DNA from: Paenibacillus melissococcoides
GTDB taxonomy: Bacteria; Bacillota; Bacilli; Paenibacillales; Paenibacillaceae
NCBI GenBank assembly: GCA_944800085.1
Contig: CALYLO010000001.1
Location: 1,451,001 to 1,515,000 of the forward strand
Reading direction: 5' to 3'
DNA length: 64,000 bases
The notes beneath the pieces are model-generated. The model did not search any database. It was not told where the DNA came from and was given only the letters and a program-made list of their open reading frames with translations. Numbering within the stretch: position 1 is the first letter of the stretch; each line of letters starts with the position of its first letter. The translations under genes and the position numbers were made by a program. This document shows positions 37,252 through 45,209 of the stretch, piece after piece.

Positions 37252-37276
37252 GGCCGTCTGTGTACGGCCTTTTTTG
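37252..37276 (+). terminator. Intrinsic terminator
   Basis: GGCCGT (37252-37257) pairs with ACGGCC (37264-37269), followed by seven T. No clear gene ends just upstream on the plus strand. Confidence 0.7.
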
Positions 37277-37289
37277 TTCTTTTAGCTCC

Positions 37290-37658
37290 ATGGTTTTATT
37301 TGATATACTGTTGCCAAGCCGGTACGCCGGCAATCACCGAAGAACCGTTGAGGAAAGAATCCTACGGCTCATTATTATTAATTTTAGAACTCATTTACTT
37401 ACCCCGGACTGGGAATTTATTTTTTCATTGCATTACGAACATGCATTCGCATATGCTGATCTCGAATATTCGTTCGAGGTGAGGGCGATCAAAGACTGGC
37501 GAGAGGAACTGCAACGTGAAGAGGTGCTAGCAAACGTAAAGCCGAAGAATGAATCTCTGTGCAGCTGTATGGCCAATATGAAGGGGAAATGGATCGGAGG
37601 AGTGTATACCTGTCCCAGATGCGGGCGCCCCGTGTACGACGCATGCGGAAAAAGATGA
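37290..37658 (+). CDS. Unknown protein with C-terminal CxxC
   Basis: The frame begins after the terminator at ATG 37290 and encodes 122 residues. It contains RTVEERILRLIIINFRTHLL, FEVRAIKDWREELQREEVLA and a Cys cluster LCSCMANMKGKWIGGVYTCP followed by RCGRPVYDACGKR. This could be a zinc-ribbon tail, but the second pair is irregular. No Shine-Dalgarno is evident, so it may be a fragment of a larger gene. Confidence 0.3.
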   Translation: MVLFDILLPSRYAGNHRRTVEERILRLIIINFRTHLLTPDWEFIFSLHYEHAFAYADLEYSFEVRAIKDWREELQREEVLANVKPKNESLCSCMANMKGKWIGGVYTCPRCGRPVYDACGKR

Positions 37659-37855
37659 GTCCCCACATTATACCAGGGCTTTTATATCATTAAACTACAA
37701 AAACAAAAGAAAAAAGGGGGTGTCTCACAGGCACTGCAAAATGATGGAGAATTCCATTGTCAGTATATATATGACCGGATTTCGCTACAAAGAAGTTCAT
37801 GGAATTTAAAAATGATCAAGTGCATATCAGTAGTTGCCGGAGAAGGAGGGCCTTA

Positions 37856-38503
37856 ATGAAATTTACATCGATACATAAAAAGGTTCGAGGCATGAGAAGG
37901 AGAGCGAGAAGCCTTCAATTATGGGGAGCTCATCATAAGACGCTTGACATCGATTCCTTAATCCGCGATAAAAGAGAATATGTAAAAGTTTGGATTCCTC
38001 CGTTTTGTCATCTGCATAAGATCAATGAGCGGGAAGCAGGAAAAAAGAATCCGCCTTATCGATTTCGAAAACAAACGTTGTACCACTTGATCGAAATGTA
38101 TATCGCATGGAAGAAGCAACTCGATGCAATGAAGAAGGAGGAGCCTTATTATCTGAAAATGTGGCTCGGAGATCCGGAGTTTATGGATTCACAAGTCGTT
38201 GCGGCGATTGGACCGAAGATGGATGACTATGAACAGTTATTTATGAAGCATCCGGAACAAAGGCCATTTCCTTATGAACGAGCGCATCCATGCTTGGATT
38301 TGTTCACATGGGAGAGGCATATAAATGGTTATCATGTGTGGGAAAGTGACTTGGAGACGGCAGAAGAACTTGAACTCGCCCGCAAAAAAGCTTTTCAAAC
38401 CAATGAATATATCATTAACGGCAAAGTTGAAAAGTCGTATTTTATCAGCAAGGGAGATATGTGGATTGGGTATATGCAATCGCTTGAAGAGGAAGGCGGA
38501 TGA
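37856..38503 (+). CDS. Unknown 215-residue protein
   Basis: ATG 37856 follows GGAGAAGGAGG. The product begins MKFTSIHKKVRGMRRRARSL and contains YVKVWIPPFCHLHKINERE, YYLKMWLGDPEFMDSQV and FTWERHINGYHVWESDLETA. It is basic at the N-terminus and rich in Trp, Tyr and Lys. It has no signal peptide or membrane helix, and I recognise no family. The ribosome-binding site and sustained frame support a real gene. Confidence 0.6.
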   Translation: MKFTSIHKKVRGMRRRARSLQLWGAHHKTLDIDSLIRDKREYVKVWIPPFCHLHKINEREAGKKNPPYRFRKQTLYHLIEMYIAWKKQLDAMKKEEPYYLKMWLGDPEFMDSQVVAAIGPKMDDYEQLFMKHPEQRPFPYERAHPCLDLFTWERHINGYHVWESDLETAEELELARKKAFQTNEYIINGKVEKSYFISKGDMWIGYMQSLEEEGG

Positions 38504-38635
38504 ATGATGGATAAGTACACCGAACCGAACTTGCGCCGCTGTGCCGTCATCACCATTGATATGCAAAATGACTGTAGCCTCCCTGGCGCAGTTGGCGAAA
38601 TAAAAGGAACCAATGAAATCATGCCGCAGATTTGA
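38504..38635 (+). pseudogene. Isochorismatase-like cysteine hydrolase, N-terminal fragment
   Basis: It begins directly at the preceding stop. CAVITIDMQNDCSLPGAVGE is the start of the isochorismatase-like fold (catalytic Asp in IDMQND, where the usual F is C), followed by IKGTNEIMPQI and a stop at 38635. A few codons later EELLEGTMQMIADTW looks like a tail of the same or another gene. Most of the protein, including the catalytic Lys and Cys, is deleted. Confidence 0.5.
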
Positions 38636-38723
38636 ATAGTGAAGAGCTGCTGGAGGGAACGATGCAAATGATTGCCGATACTTGGTCTTGACGAAAAGAG
38701 AGATCGCTGATAAACTTCATTAA

Positions 38724-38738
38724 ACGTAATTATTACGA
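38724..38738. promoter_or_regulatory. Zur box 1
   Basis: ACGTAATTATTACGA matches the Bacillus Zur consensus TCGTAATNATTACGA at 14 of 15 positions. The 7-1-7 palindrome with CGTAAT/ATTACG arms distinguishes Zur from Fur (TGATAAT) and PerR (TTATAAT) boxes. Confidence 0.75.
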
Positions 38739-38955
38739 TTAAGATCAAGATAAGCGGTTTGTTCCGGGAACCGGTGGACTTAACATGGGAGAAGGGAGTG
38801 ACGGGAACTTTCGAAAACTCGATGATATAAGTCACTGAATGCCGGCGTTCATTCGTTATAGTATGGACAGGAATGCCTTTCAATTGCGCAGCGATTGGAG
38901 CATCTTCTTGTTTTGTGGGGAATGTATCCGAAAAACGAGTCAACGTCTCCCTAAA

Positions 38956-38970
38956 TCGTAATGATTACAT
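38956..38970. promoter_or_regulatory. Zur box 2, upstream of the metal-uptake operon
   Basis: TCGTAATGATTACAT matches the Zur consensus at 13 of 15 positions, preceded by AAA as in the extended consensus. It lies 25 bases before the first ATG of the FecCD-type operon, so Zur binding would block its transcription when zinc is sufficient. Confidence 0.75.
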
Positions 38971-38994
38971 ATAAATAAGGATGAAGGTTGTGAA

Positions 38995-40071
38995 ATGATG
39001 AAAGAACCGGCAGACTTCCGCCGCCGCTCCTTCTTTTTTACGGCCATTCTATTGGCGCTGACGGCGGGGCTCGTCCTCTCGGTTACGCTCGCGGTGATGC
39101 TCGGGCCGGTTCCGATCGCGCCGGCAACGGTCTGGAAAATTGCCTTCTCCCATCTGCCGGGCTTCAACGGATGGATCGAGGAGACATGGGACACGGGGCA
39201 GGGACATATCGTGTGGGATATTCGTTTTCCGCGGGTGCTGCTTGGTGTCATCGTCGGCGCGGGGCTGTCCGTGGCCGGCGCCGCCATTCAAGCGCTTATG
39301 CGGAATTCCTTGGCCGACCCTTATATACTCGGCGTGTCGTCGGGGGCGTCTGCGGCGGCCACGCTCGTCATTCTGTTCGGCGCGTTCCGCTTCTTCAGCC
39401 AATATGCGCTTTCCTTATCCGCCTTTCTCGGTTCGCTCGCCGTGATGGCTATCGTCATGGTTCTGGCCCGCGTGGGAGGCAGGATCGCCACGAGCCGGCT
39501 TTTATTGTCCGGCATCGCGGTGTCCATGATGATGTCCGCCATCACCAACTTGATCGTAACGATGGCGCCGCGCGAAGAAGGCATACGTTCGGCGATGTAC
39601 TGGATGATGGGAAGCCTGACGGGGGCGAAGTGGGAGTATTTGACGCTCCCGGCTTTGATCGTGATTGCCGGAACGATCTTTTTGCTTGTTCAGTACCGGG
39701 CGCTGAACGCCTTGCTGATGGGAGAGGAGGCGGCGCTTACCCTTGGCGTCAATCTCCATTCCTTCCGCAAAGGGCTGGTCGTCGCGGTCGCTCTGTTGAC
39801 GGGAACGATTGTGTCCGTGAGCGGAGCGATCGGCTTTGTCGGCTTGATGATCCCCCATATCGTGCGGCTCATCGTCGGTTCGGATCACCGTCGCGTCCTC
39901 CCGGTCAGTATGCTGCTGGGGGCCATCTTCATCGTATGGGCCGATGTATTGGCGCGGCTTGTGCTGGCGCCCGAGGAATTGCCGATCGGCATTGTGACCG
40001 CTTTATGCGGAGGTCCTTTCTTTATATGGCTGCTCCGGCGCAACTCATATTCTTTTGGAGGCGGAAAATGA
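38995..40071 (+). CDS. FecCD-type ABC permease, Zur-linked
   Basis: This 358-residue permease of the BtuC/FecCD family has about ten helices (SFFFTAILLALTAGLVLSVT, GVIVGAGLSVAGAAIQALMR, SGAIGFVGLMIPHIVRLIVG). The motifs RNSLADPYILGVSSGAS and GLMIPHIVR are typical. The family imports siderophores, haem, cobalamin and other metal chelates, with a FecB-type binding protein (42 kb here). It heads the operon under Zur box 2 and overlaps the ATPase start by four bases. Confidence 0.9.
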   Translation: MMKEPADFRRRSFFFTAILLALTAGLVLSVTLAVMLGPVPIAPATVWKIAFSHLPGFNGWIEETWDTGQGHIVWDIRFPRVLLGVIVGAGLSVAGAAIQALMRNSLADPYILGVSSGASAAATLVILFGAFRFFSQYALSLSAFLGSLAVMAIVMVLARVGGRIATSRLLLSGIAVSMMMSAITNLIVTMAPREEGIRSAMYWMMGSLTGAKWEYLTLPALIVIAGTIFLLVQYRALNALLMGEEAALTLGVNLHSFRKGLVVAVALLTGTIVSVSGAIGFVGLMIPHIVRLIVGSDHRRVLPVSMLLGAIFIVWADVLARLVLAPEELPIGIVTALCGGPFFIWLLRRNSYSFGGGK

Positions 40072-40847
40072 ACGTCGAAGTGAAAGACCTGTCGTTCAGC
40101 ATTCAGGATAAACGATTGATTGAAGCGATATGCCTGGATGTGCGGGAAGGCGAGATGGTCGGCTTGATTGGTCCGAACGGGAGCGGGAAATCGACGCTGC
40201 TCAAAAATATATATCGCGTGCTGGATTCCGATTCGGGCGAAATATTGCTGAATGGGCAGCATGTATCCCGGATGCCGCAAAAGGAATTGGCCAGACAGCT
40301 GGCGGTGGTCGGCCAGGAGTCGGCCGCCGCGTTCGATTTTACGGTTCGCGACATCGTGATGATGGGGCGCAGCCCCCATAAGAAAATATTCGAAGCCGAT
40401 TCGATGAAGGATTACGAGATTGTGGAGCAGGCGCTGACGCGCGTCGGCTTGCTGCATGCCGCGGGCAGCAGCTTCTCCGACTTGTCCGGCGGAGAGAAGC
40501 AGCGCGTGCTGATTGCGAGGGCGCTGGCGCAGCAAGCTCGCGTTCTGATCTTGGATGAACCGACCAATCATCTGGATGTCCGGTACCAGCTGCAGATGAT
40601 GGATCTGGTGAAGGAGCTGAAGCTGACCTGTCTCGCCGCGCTGCATGATTTGAACATTGCGGCTTGCTATTGCGATCGCATTTATGTGCTCCAAGAAGGC
40701 CGGATGGTTGCTTCCGGAAGCCCTGAGCAAGTGATGCGGCCGGATCTGCTGTACGACGTATTCGGGGTTCGGACGGAGATTGCCATCCACCCCCTGACGG
40801 GGAGGCCGGCGATTACGTTTTTGCCGGACAGGATCGCCGGCTTATAA
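40068..40847 (+). CDS. FecE/BtuD-type ABC ATPase
   Basis: This 259-residue ATPase starts at ATG 40068 within the ATGA overlap, behind GGAGGCGG. Walker A is GLIGPNGSGKSTLLK (about 38), the signature is SDLSGGEKQRVLIARALAQ, Walker B is VLILDEPTNHLD, and the switch His is in LAALHDLNIAACYCD. It powers the adjoining permease. Confidence 0.9.
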   Translation: MNVEVKDLSFSIQDKRLIEAICLDVREGEMVGLIGPNGSGKSTLLKNIYRVLDSDSGEILLNGQHVSRMPQKELARQLAVVGQESAAAFDFTVRDIVMMGRSPHKKIFEADSMKDYEIVEQALTRVGLLHAAGSSFSDLSGGEKQRVLIARALAQQARVLILDEPTNHLDVRYQLQMMDLVKELKLTCLAALHDLNIAACYCDRIYVLQEGRMVASGSPEQVMRPDLLYDVFGVRTEIAIHPLTGRPAITFLPDRIAGL

Positions 40848-40869
40848 CAAGGGAAGGGAGGCGTAGGCG

Positions 40870-41943
40870 ATGGCGATGACCCGATGCGGCTCCTGCCAGT
40901 TCATGTATGACGAATGGTATGGCGACACGCGCAACGGCGTCCCCGCGGGCACACCGCTCGAGGACTTGGCCGCTACGCTATGCTCCCGCTGCGGAATGCA
41001 GGGCAACCGGCATCAATGGCAGCCGAGTCCGAGGTACGCGGGGCAGGAGGCCGAATATTATGATCAGTTTGCCGGAAAAGCGGGGATCGCGTTCTACAAG
41101 CATTGGCTGGAGCAGGCGGCGGGAGCGCCGAGCGTGCTGGAGCTAGGCGTGGGCACCGGACGCCTGGCGATCGAGCTGTCCGGCCAGGCCGCCCGCTACT
41201 GCGGCGTCGATTGGAGCCCCATGATGCTGAAGGCTGCGGATACAAAGCGCAAACGCATATTCAAAGGGGAAGCGGAGCGGCGGCTGGAGCTGGCGGAAGA
41301 GGACGTTCTTGCGTTTCGCCCCCCCGTCGCCTATACCCATGTGCTGTGCCCGGACGGGTTTTTGCAGCATTTTACGCGGATGGAGGAGCATATTGCGCTG
41401 CTCCGCAATATCCATCGTTGGCTCCAGGCAGGAGGCTGGATCGCCGTCGATCTGATCCTGCCACCAGGCGGCGCCGCCTGGCAGATGCTGGAGCGCAAGC
41501 GCGTGCAGCCGCACAAGCTTGTTCGCCGCCAGATCGACGGGGCAACCTCGCTGTCCCGGCAGATCTTTCACTGCGCTATCGCTTACGAGACGTATGTCGA
41601 CGGCGCCATGGAATCCCGGTACCTGGTGGAGCGCGAATATGCGCTGATGACGCCGAAAGAAGCCGTGCTGCTGCTCGCTGCGGAAGGATTTGAGGTCACG
41701 CGGATGATTCAAAATTACGGCTCGTCCACGCCGTGGCGAACGGCGCTTCCACCGGGAGTGAACGAAAGAGGGAGCGATCCGGATGCCGGGGAGGCGATAG
41801 AGGAAGCGCTCGCGGCCGGGAAAACGGTACGTCCGTATCGGGAGCACGCATGGGCGGACGGCGGATATCCGCTGCGCGGCGCGCTGCCGGCTCTATCGCC
41901 CGATGCTCCGGCAACGATGACGTTGATTGCCCGGAAGAAATGA
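40870..41943 (+). CDS. Rubredoxin-SAM methyltransferase fusion
   Basis: This 357-residue fusion starts after GGGAGG. Residues 6-41 are rubredoxin-like: CGSC (6, 9), then the YDEWYGDTRNGVPAGTPLED block and CSRC (38, 41), giving a Cys4 site for Fe or Zn. From about residue 60 there is a class-I SAM methyltransferase (SVLELGVGTGRLAIELSG, YCGVDWSPMMLKAAD, VLCPDGFLQHF, WLQAGGWIAVDLILPPGG). The methyl acceptor is unknown. Inside a Zur-linked uptake operon it could modify the imported metal ligand or act as a zinc-responsive enzyme. Confidence 0.78.
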   Translation: MAMTRCGSCQFMYDEWYGDTRNGVPAGTPLEDLAATLCSRCGMQGNRHQWQPSPRYAGQEAEYYDQFAGKAGIAFYKHWLEQAAGAPSVLELGVGTGRLAIELSGQAARYCGVDWSPMMLKAADTKRKRIFKGEAERRLELAEEDVLAFRPPVAYTHVLCPDGFLQHFTRMEEHIALLRNIHRWLQAGGWIAVDLILPPGGAAWQMLERKRVQPHKLVRRQIDGATSLSRQIFHCAIAYETYVDGAMESRYLVEREYALMTPKEAVLLLAAEGFEVTRMIQNYGSSTPWRTALPPGVNERGSDPDAGEAIEEALAAGKTVRPYREHAWADGGYPLRGALPALSPDAPATMTLIARKK

Positions 41944-41979
41944 AAAAGATGTCGGAGGAATAGACGGAGGAAGGATTGG

Positions 41980-42996
41980 ATGAATCGGAGAACGTTCACC
42001 AAGAGGTTTTTACTGCTAGGAATGACCATGCTGCTCGTCCTGTTGGCGGCATGCGGCCGTTCGGAACAGCCGGATGCGAAGCGCCAGGCGCAAGCGGAGC
42101 AGCCGGCGGCGCAAGTGTCCGAGAGCGGAACGGTCGAGCTTGAAAATATGGGGGAGAAGCTGAGCTTCCCCGACGCGCCGAAGCGGGCAGTCACGCTGAA
42201 CCAGCATGCGACCGAAGTGATGCTGGCGCTCGGTCTCGAAGATTCGATGGTCGGAACGGCTTATCTCGACGACAGCATCCTGCCTGAATATAAGGAGAAG
42301 TACGACAAGATTCCGGTCCTCGCGGACAAATATCCGTCGAAGGAAGTGTTCTTGTCGGTGTCTCCCGATTTCGCCTATGCGGGATGGAAGAGCGCGTTTG
42401 GAGAGAAGGCGCTAGGATCGCGGGCGGATCTGGCCGGGCACGGCGTCCTGACCTATGTGCAGGAATCGTCCAACAAGCCCGCGCCGACGCTGGAGGATGT
42501 GTACCAGGACATCATGAATATCGGGCGCATCTTCCGGGTGGAAGACAGAGCCGAAGCGGTCGTGAACGATCTGCGCAAGAAGCTGGAAGACATCCAGGCG
42601 CAAATCGGCAGCGTGAGCGAGCCGCTTAACGTATTCGTGTTCGATAGCGGGGAAGACAAGGCATTCACGGCCGCCAATACGTATTTGACCAGCCTGATTG
42701 CCAAGGTTGGCGGAAAAAATATTTTCGACGATATCGAGAAAGGATGGGCTGAGGTTAGTTGGGAGGAAGTGGTGAACCGCGACCCGGACGTTATCGTCAT
42801 TGTCGATTACGGCGACACGACGGCCGAACAGAAGCGGGAGCTGCTCTTGAACAAAGCGCCGCTGGCCGATGTGAAGGCGATCAAGAACAAGCGGTTTATC
42901 ATGCTGCCGCTCTCGGCGGCCGCGGAGGGCATTCGCGCGCCGATCGCCCTGCAGACGCTCGCTGCCGGCTTGTATCCGGATAAAGTGCAGCCATAA
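41980..42996 (+). CDS. FecB-type metal-chelate binding lipoprotein
   Basis: This 338-residue protein has a lipoprotein signal (KRFLLLGMTMLLVLLAACGR, lipobox LAAC). A helical-backbone binding fold of the FecB/BtuF/TroA superfamily follows (KRAVTLNQHATEVMLALGLE, EVFLSVSPDFAYAGWKSAFG, VNRDPDVIVIVDYGDTTAEQ). The His in NQHATE sits where ligand-contact residues often occur. It is the capture component for the FecCD/FecE-type transporter, in the same operon. Confidence 0.88.
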   Translation: MNRRTFTKRFLLLGMTMLLVLLAACGRSEQPDAKRQAQAEQPAAQVSESGTVELENMGEKLSFPDAPKRAVTLNQHATEVMLALGLEDSMVGTAYLDDSILPEYKEKYDKIPVLADKYPSKEVFLSVSPDFAYAGWKSAFGEKALGSRADLAGHGVLTYVQESSNKPAPTLEDVYQDIMNIGRIFRVEDRAEAVVNDLRKKLEDIQAQIGSVSEPLNVFVFDSGEDKAFTAANTYLTSLIAKVGGKNIFDDIEKGWAEVSWEEVVNRDPDVIVIVDYGDTTAEQKRELLLNKAPLADVKAIKNKRFIMLPLSAAAEGIRAPIALQTLAAGLYPDKVQP

Positions 42997-43023
42997 ATGC
43001 ATTATCGGGAAGGAGAACTATTC

Positions 43024-43386
43024 ATGCCAACATGGAATTTGGAGGAAACCCGCCATCATCTGCTGATATGCAACGGCGGCAACTGCATGAAGCAGCAGGC
43101 CGATGAAGTGACGCAAGCAATCCGGGATGAAATCTCGGCACTCGGAGCGAAACAACAGATTCATACGACACGCACCCGCTGTAATGGCCGCTGTACGGAC
43201 GCTTGTGTCGTCATCGCCTACCCGGAAGGGGTCTGGTATAAGGAGATGACTCCGGAGCTGGGAAGGGAACTGGTGCGCAAGCAGTTGGCAGGCGAGCGGC
43301 TGGAGGAGCAAATGGTCTACTCGTATGATCGCCGTTTCATCGCTACCGGCCGCTCTGCAGCCGGCAAAGATAAATCGCCGAGCTAG
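43024..43386 (+). CDS. Thioredoxin-like [2Fe-2S] ferredoxin (CbiW-like)
   Basis: ATG 43024 follows AAGGAGA. The 120-residue protein starts NLEETRHHLLICNGGNCMKQ (C16, C21), then TRCNGRCTDACVV (C53, C57, C61) and PEGVWYKEMTPE. This is the pattern of thioredoxin-like [2Fe-2S] proteins found in hydrogenase subunits and as small CbiW-type proteins near cobalamin and sirohaem genes. As the last gene of the Zur-linked operon it may reduce the imported ligand or metal, perhaps through the rubredoxin-like domain encoded two genes upstream. Confidence 0.8.
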   Translation: MPTWNLEETRHHLLICNGGNCMKQQADEVTQAIRDEISALGAKQQIHTTRTRCNGRCTDACVVIAYPEGVWYKEMTPELGRELVRKQLAGERLEEQMVYSYDRRFIATGRSAAGKDKSPS

Positions 43387-43486
43387 GTCTTGCCATAGCC
43401 AAGCCGCGTCCACCTCTCGCAACGTTCGGGACACTGGCGTCTGTATGGGGGAGCGTGAATTTTACCGATAACACTTTTTATCATAA

Positions 43487-43531
43487 GGGGCTGTCTCCAA
43501 AGTTGTGTTGTAGCTGCGGCGAGACAGCCCC
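43487..43531 (+). terminator. Hairpin after the metal-uptake operon
   Basis: GGGGCTGTCTC (43487-43497) pairs with GAGACAGCCCC (43521-43531). It is partly shared with the start of the dispersed repeat and has no T-run. Confidence 0.5.
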
Positions 43532-43851
43532 GCCTTGCTTCTCACACCTTAGCTTGCTGAAAAATACTGTGAAAATGCAGCTTTCCATTATGACGTGTAC
43601 ATCTAAACAGGAATTGCTGCAAAACCGCATTAATTTCAGACTATCCACTAGATTACAGACAAAAATCGATGAGGATAATGTGCTTTTACAGGAATTTCTT
43701 CAAATAGAGGATCAAATAGCGTGAATTGCTGCATTAAGGCAGGATTTCACTGCTTCACCCATCTTCCACCGCTTTGTCGCCGCCGTTTTTCCCGCTTCCA
43801 TTACCTCTGGTTCACCCGTCGACCCAAATTTTTTGGCAATTCCATATAAGA
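43509..43851 (+). repeat. Dispersed intergenic repeat, copy A
   Basis: This segment of about 340 bases aligns along its length with the reverse complement of 61998-62340. Shared blocks include AGCTGCGGCGAGACAGC at the start, CAAATAGCG and GCAGGATTTC in the middle, CCATCTTCCACCGCTTT later and TTTTTGGCAATTCC at the end. Similarity covers both the 49-codon frame and its flanks. Confidence 0.8.
43575..43724 (+). CDS. 49-codon frame inside repeat copy A
   Basis: It runs from ATG 43575 to TGA 43722-43724 and starts MQLSIMTCTSKQELLQNRIN, with VLLQEFLQIEDQIA at its end. It aligns without gaps with the 49-codon frame in copy B at 22 of 49 residues, including LQN, NFR, VLLQEF and QIA. No Shine-Dalgarno is visible, so translation is doubtful. 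The frame may only reflect a conserved RNA or DNA structure. Confidence 0.3.
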   Translation: MQLSIMTCTSKQELLQNRINFRLSTRLQTKIDEDNVLLQEFLQIEDQIA

Positions 43852-43904
43852 CCGCTTTTTATATCTGGAAATGAGGTTGTCTCGGCAGAGGATCAGTCAA
43901 TCAT

Positions 43905-44435
43905 GCGGTTGATCTCGTTCACGATCAGTTCGGGCTGGCTGAACATGACGAGGTGGCCGGAATTCGGAGCATCGATCCATCGCCCGTTGGCCAATGCCGC
44001 CGCCGTCTGGCGATGGGCGGCGGCGATGGCCGGACGCACGCTCCGCTCAAAGCAGGGACATCTTCGTGCCCGAGATGAAGCTGACCTCCAGATCGCCCAG
44101 GTCGACAGGCTGGTCGCGCAGCTTGGCCAGCTCGCCGATAAACGGCGTCAGTTCGGCGATCATCGTGGGTGCGGCTTGTTCCGTAAAAGTCCTCATTGCG
44201 GTGATCGGCTGCGATATCCACCGGCTGAATGCGGCCGGCCCGGCTGCCGATCAGGCGATACATGCCGAACCGGGCCAGCAGCGGCACGAGAACCCATCAT
44301 CGCTTGCCGCTTGCTTCCGGAAGGGAGGAAGTACAGATCGCAGTCTGAACGAGACCCCAGACGGACCGGGATAAGCCATGCCGGATTCGAACACGACCGT
44401 CGGGTTTCCGCTTCCGTTAACCATATCATGCCGCC
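43905..44435 (-). pseudogene. Alpha/beta hydrolase remnant
   Basis: The reverse strand begins MVNGSGNPTVVFESGMAYPG, then after a deletion LLARFGMYRLIGSRAGRI. In another frame it reads MIAELTPFIGELAKLRDQPV, VSFISGTKMS, and WIDAPNSGHLVMFSQPELIV with the catalytic His. The nucleophile region is missing and at least two frame changes occur. Confidence 0.55.
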
Positions 44436-44459
44436 GGCGTCCATCCTCGATCGTGTGGA

Positions 44460-44740
44460 AATGTCCAATTTCAAAACGTCAGGCAATTTGCACTCGACCG
44501 CGGCCGATTTGCTCCAATGGGATCGATGCTTGCAGAGGCGAACCGTTCCTCTCGTCGCGCCAGCCACGTTGGACCTGATGTTCTCGTCCCATGCCGTAGT
44601 TGACGCCGGCCGCTCTTACGGATACGGGCTGTCCGTGGATTCATCCAGCCGCGGCCATGGCGGACACCTCCCGGGTTACTGGAGCAAATACCGTTATTTT
44701 CCGGAGAACAAGGCAACGGTCATCATGCTGAGCAATCATG
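44460..44740 (+). pseudogene. Serine beta-lactamase-like fragment
   Basis: The frame reads NFKTSGNLHSTAADLLQWDR, then GRSYGYGLSVDSSSRGHGGH and LPGYWSKYRYFPENKATVIM. This is the C-terminal end of a class C beta-lactamase/penicillin-binding-protein-like hydrolase (YGxG and HGGHLPG motifs). The SxxK and YxN parts are missing upstream, where the sequence belongs to the opposite-strand remnant. Confidence 0.55.
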
Positions 44741-44837
44741 ATTTATCGTGGAAGGCGATATCGTCACCCGAACGGCGGGGCTGCTGTGAAAAGGGAAGGG
44801 CGGGGACTTCAACTTCGCGTAGGCACCGCAAACCTAA

Positions 44838-44867
44838 AAGGCTGCCGAGAATCAACTCGACAGCCTT
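44838..44867 (-). terminator. Terminator of the SMR pair
   Basis: AAGGCTG-CGAG pairs with CTCG-CAGCCTT. On the reverse strand the stem is followed by TTTT, 28 bases after the stop at 44895. Confidence 0.65.
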
Positions 44868-44894
44868 CGCTTCCCGTCACGGGAATAGCCTTTA

Positions 44895-45209
44895 TTATGA
44901 GACAAGCTTTAGTCCCGTAACGCCCACAATAATCAGGGCCAAGCTGACAAGTCGGGCCGCGCTTTTGGACTCTCCGAAAAAGATCATATTGATCAGCACG
45001 GCGCCCGCGGTTCCGATTCCAATCCAGACCGCATAAGCGATACTCAATTGCAAATAGCCGAAGGCCTGATACAGCAGCCCGAAGGAGAGGGCAAACCCGC
45101 CCGCGAATATGGCGCCATTGCGGATATTTTTTTCCTGGCTGAACAGTTTCAACCCCACAACGCCAACGATTTCACTTATTGCAGCTAAAGTAACGAACAA
45201 CCAACCCAT
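44895..45209 (-). CDS. SMR multidrug efflux subunit (YkkD-like)
   Basis: This 104-residue protein has four transmembrane helices (LFVTLAAISEIVGVVGLKLF with the conserved membrane Glu, FALSFGLLYQAFGYLQLSIA, AVWIGIGTAGAVLINMIFFG, ARLVSLALIIVGVTGLKL). AAAGGAG precedes ATG 45209. It overlaps the stop of its partner and would form a paired heterodimeric SMR pump like YkkCD or EbrAB. Confidence 0.88.
   Translation of the reverse strand: MGWLFVTLAAISEIVGVVGLKLFSQEKNIRNGAIFAGGFALSFGLLYQAFGYLQLSIAYAVWIGIGTAGAVLINMIFFGESKSAARLVSLALIIVGVTGLKLVS

Larger units (their letters stand above)
38636..38994. other. Gene-poor gap holding two Zur boxes
   Basis: Between the hydrolase fragment and the FecCD-type gene there is no intact gene. 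On the reverse strand, a TTG at 38943 behind AGGGAG opens a frame (LTRFSDTFPTKQEDAPIAAQ, GIPVHTITNERRHSVTYIIE) that reads well for about 65 codons as far as the first Zur box. It is unrecognised and may be a remnant of a divergent Zur-controlled gene. Confidence 0.35.

Noticed and set aside
39171..40067. Long plus-strand frame running into the FecE-type ATPase
   Set aside because: The part before 40068 is an out-of-frame reading of the FecCD permease gene. The ATPase proper starts at the ATGA overlap.
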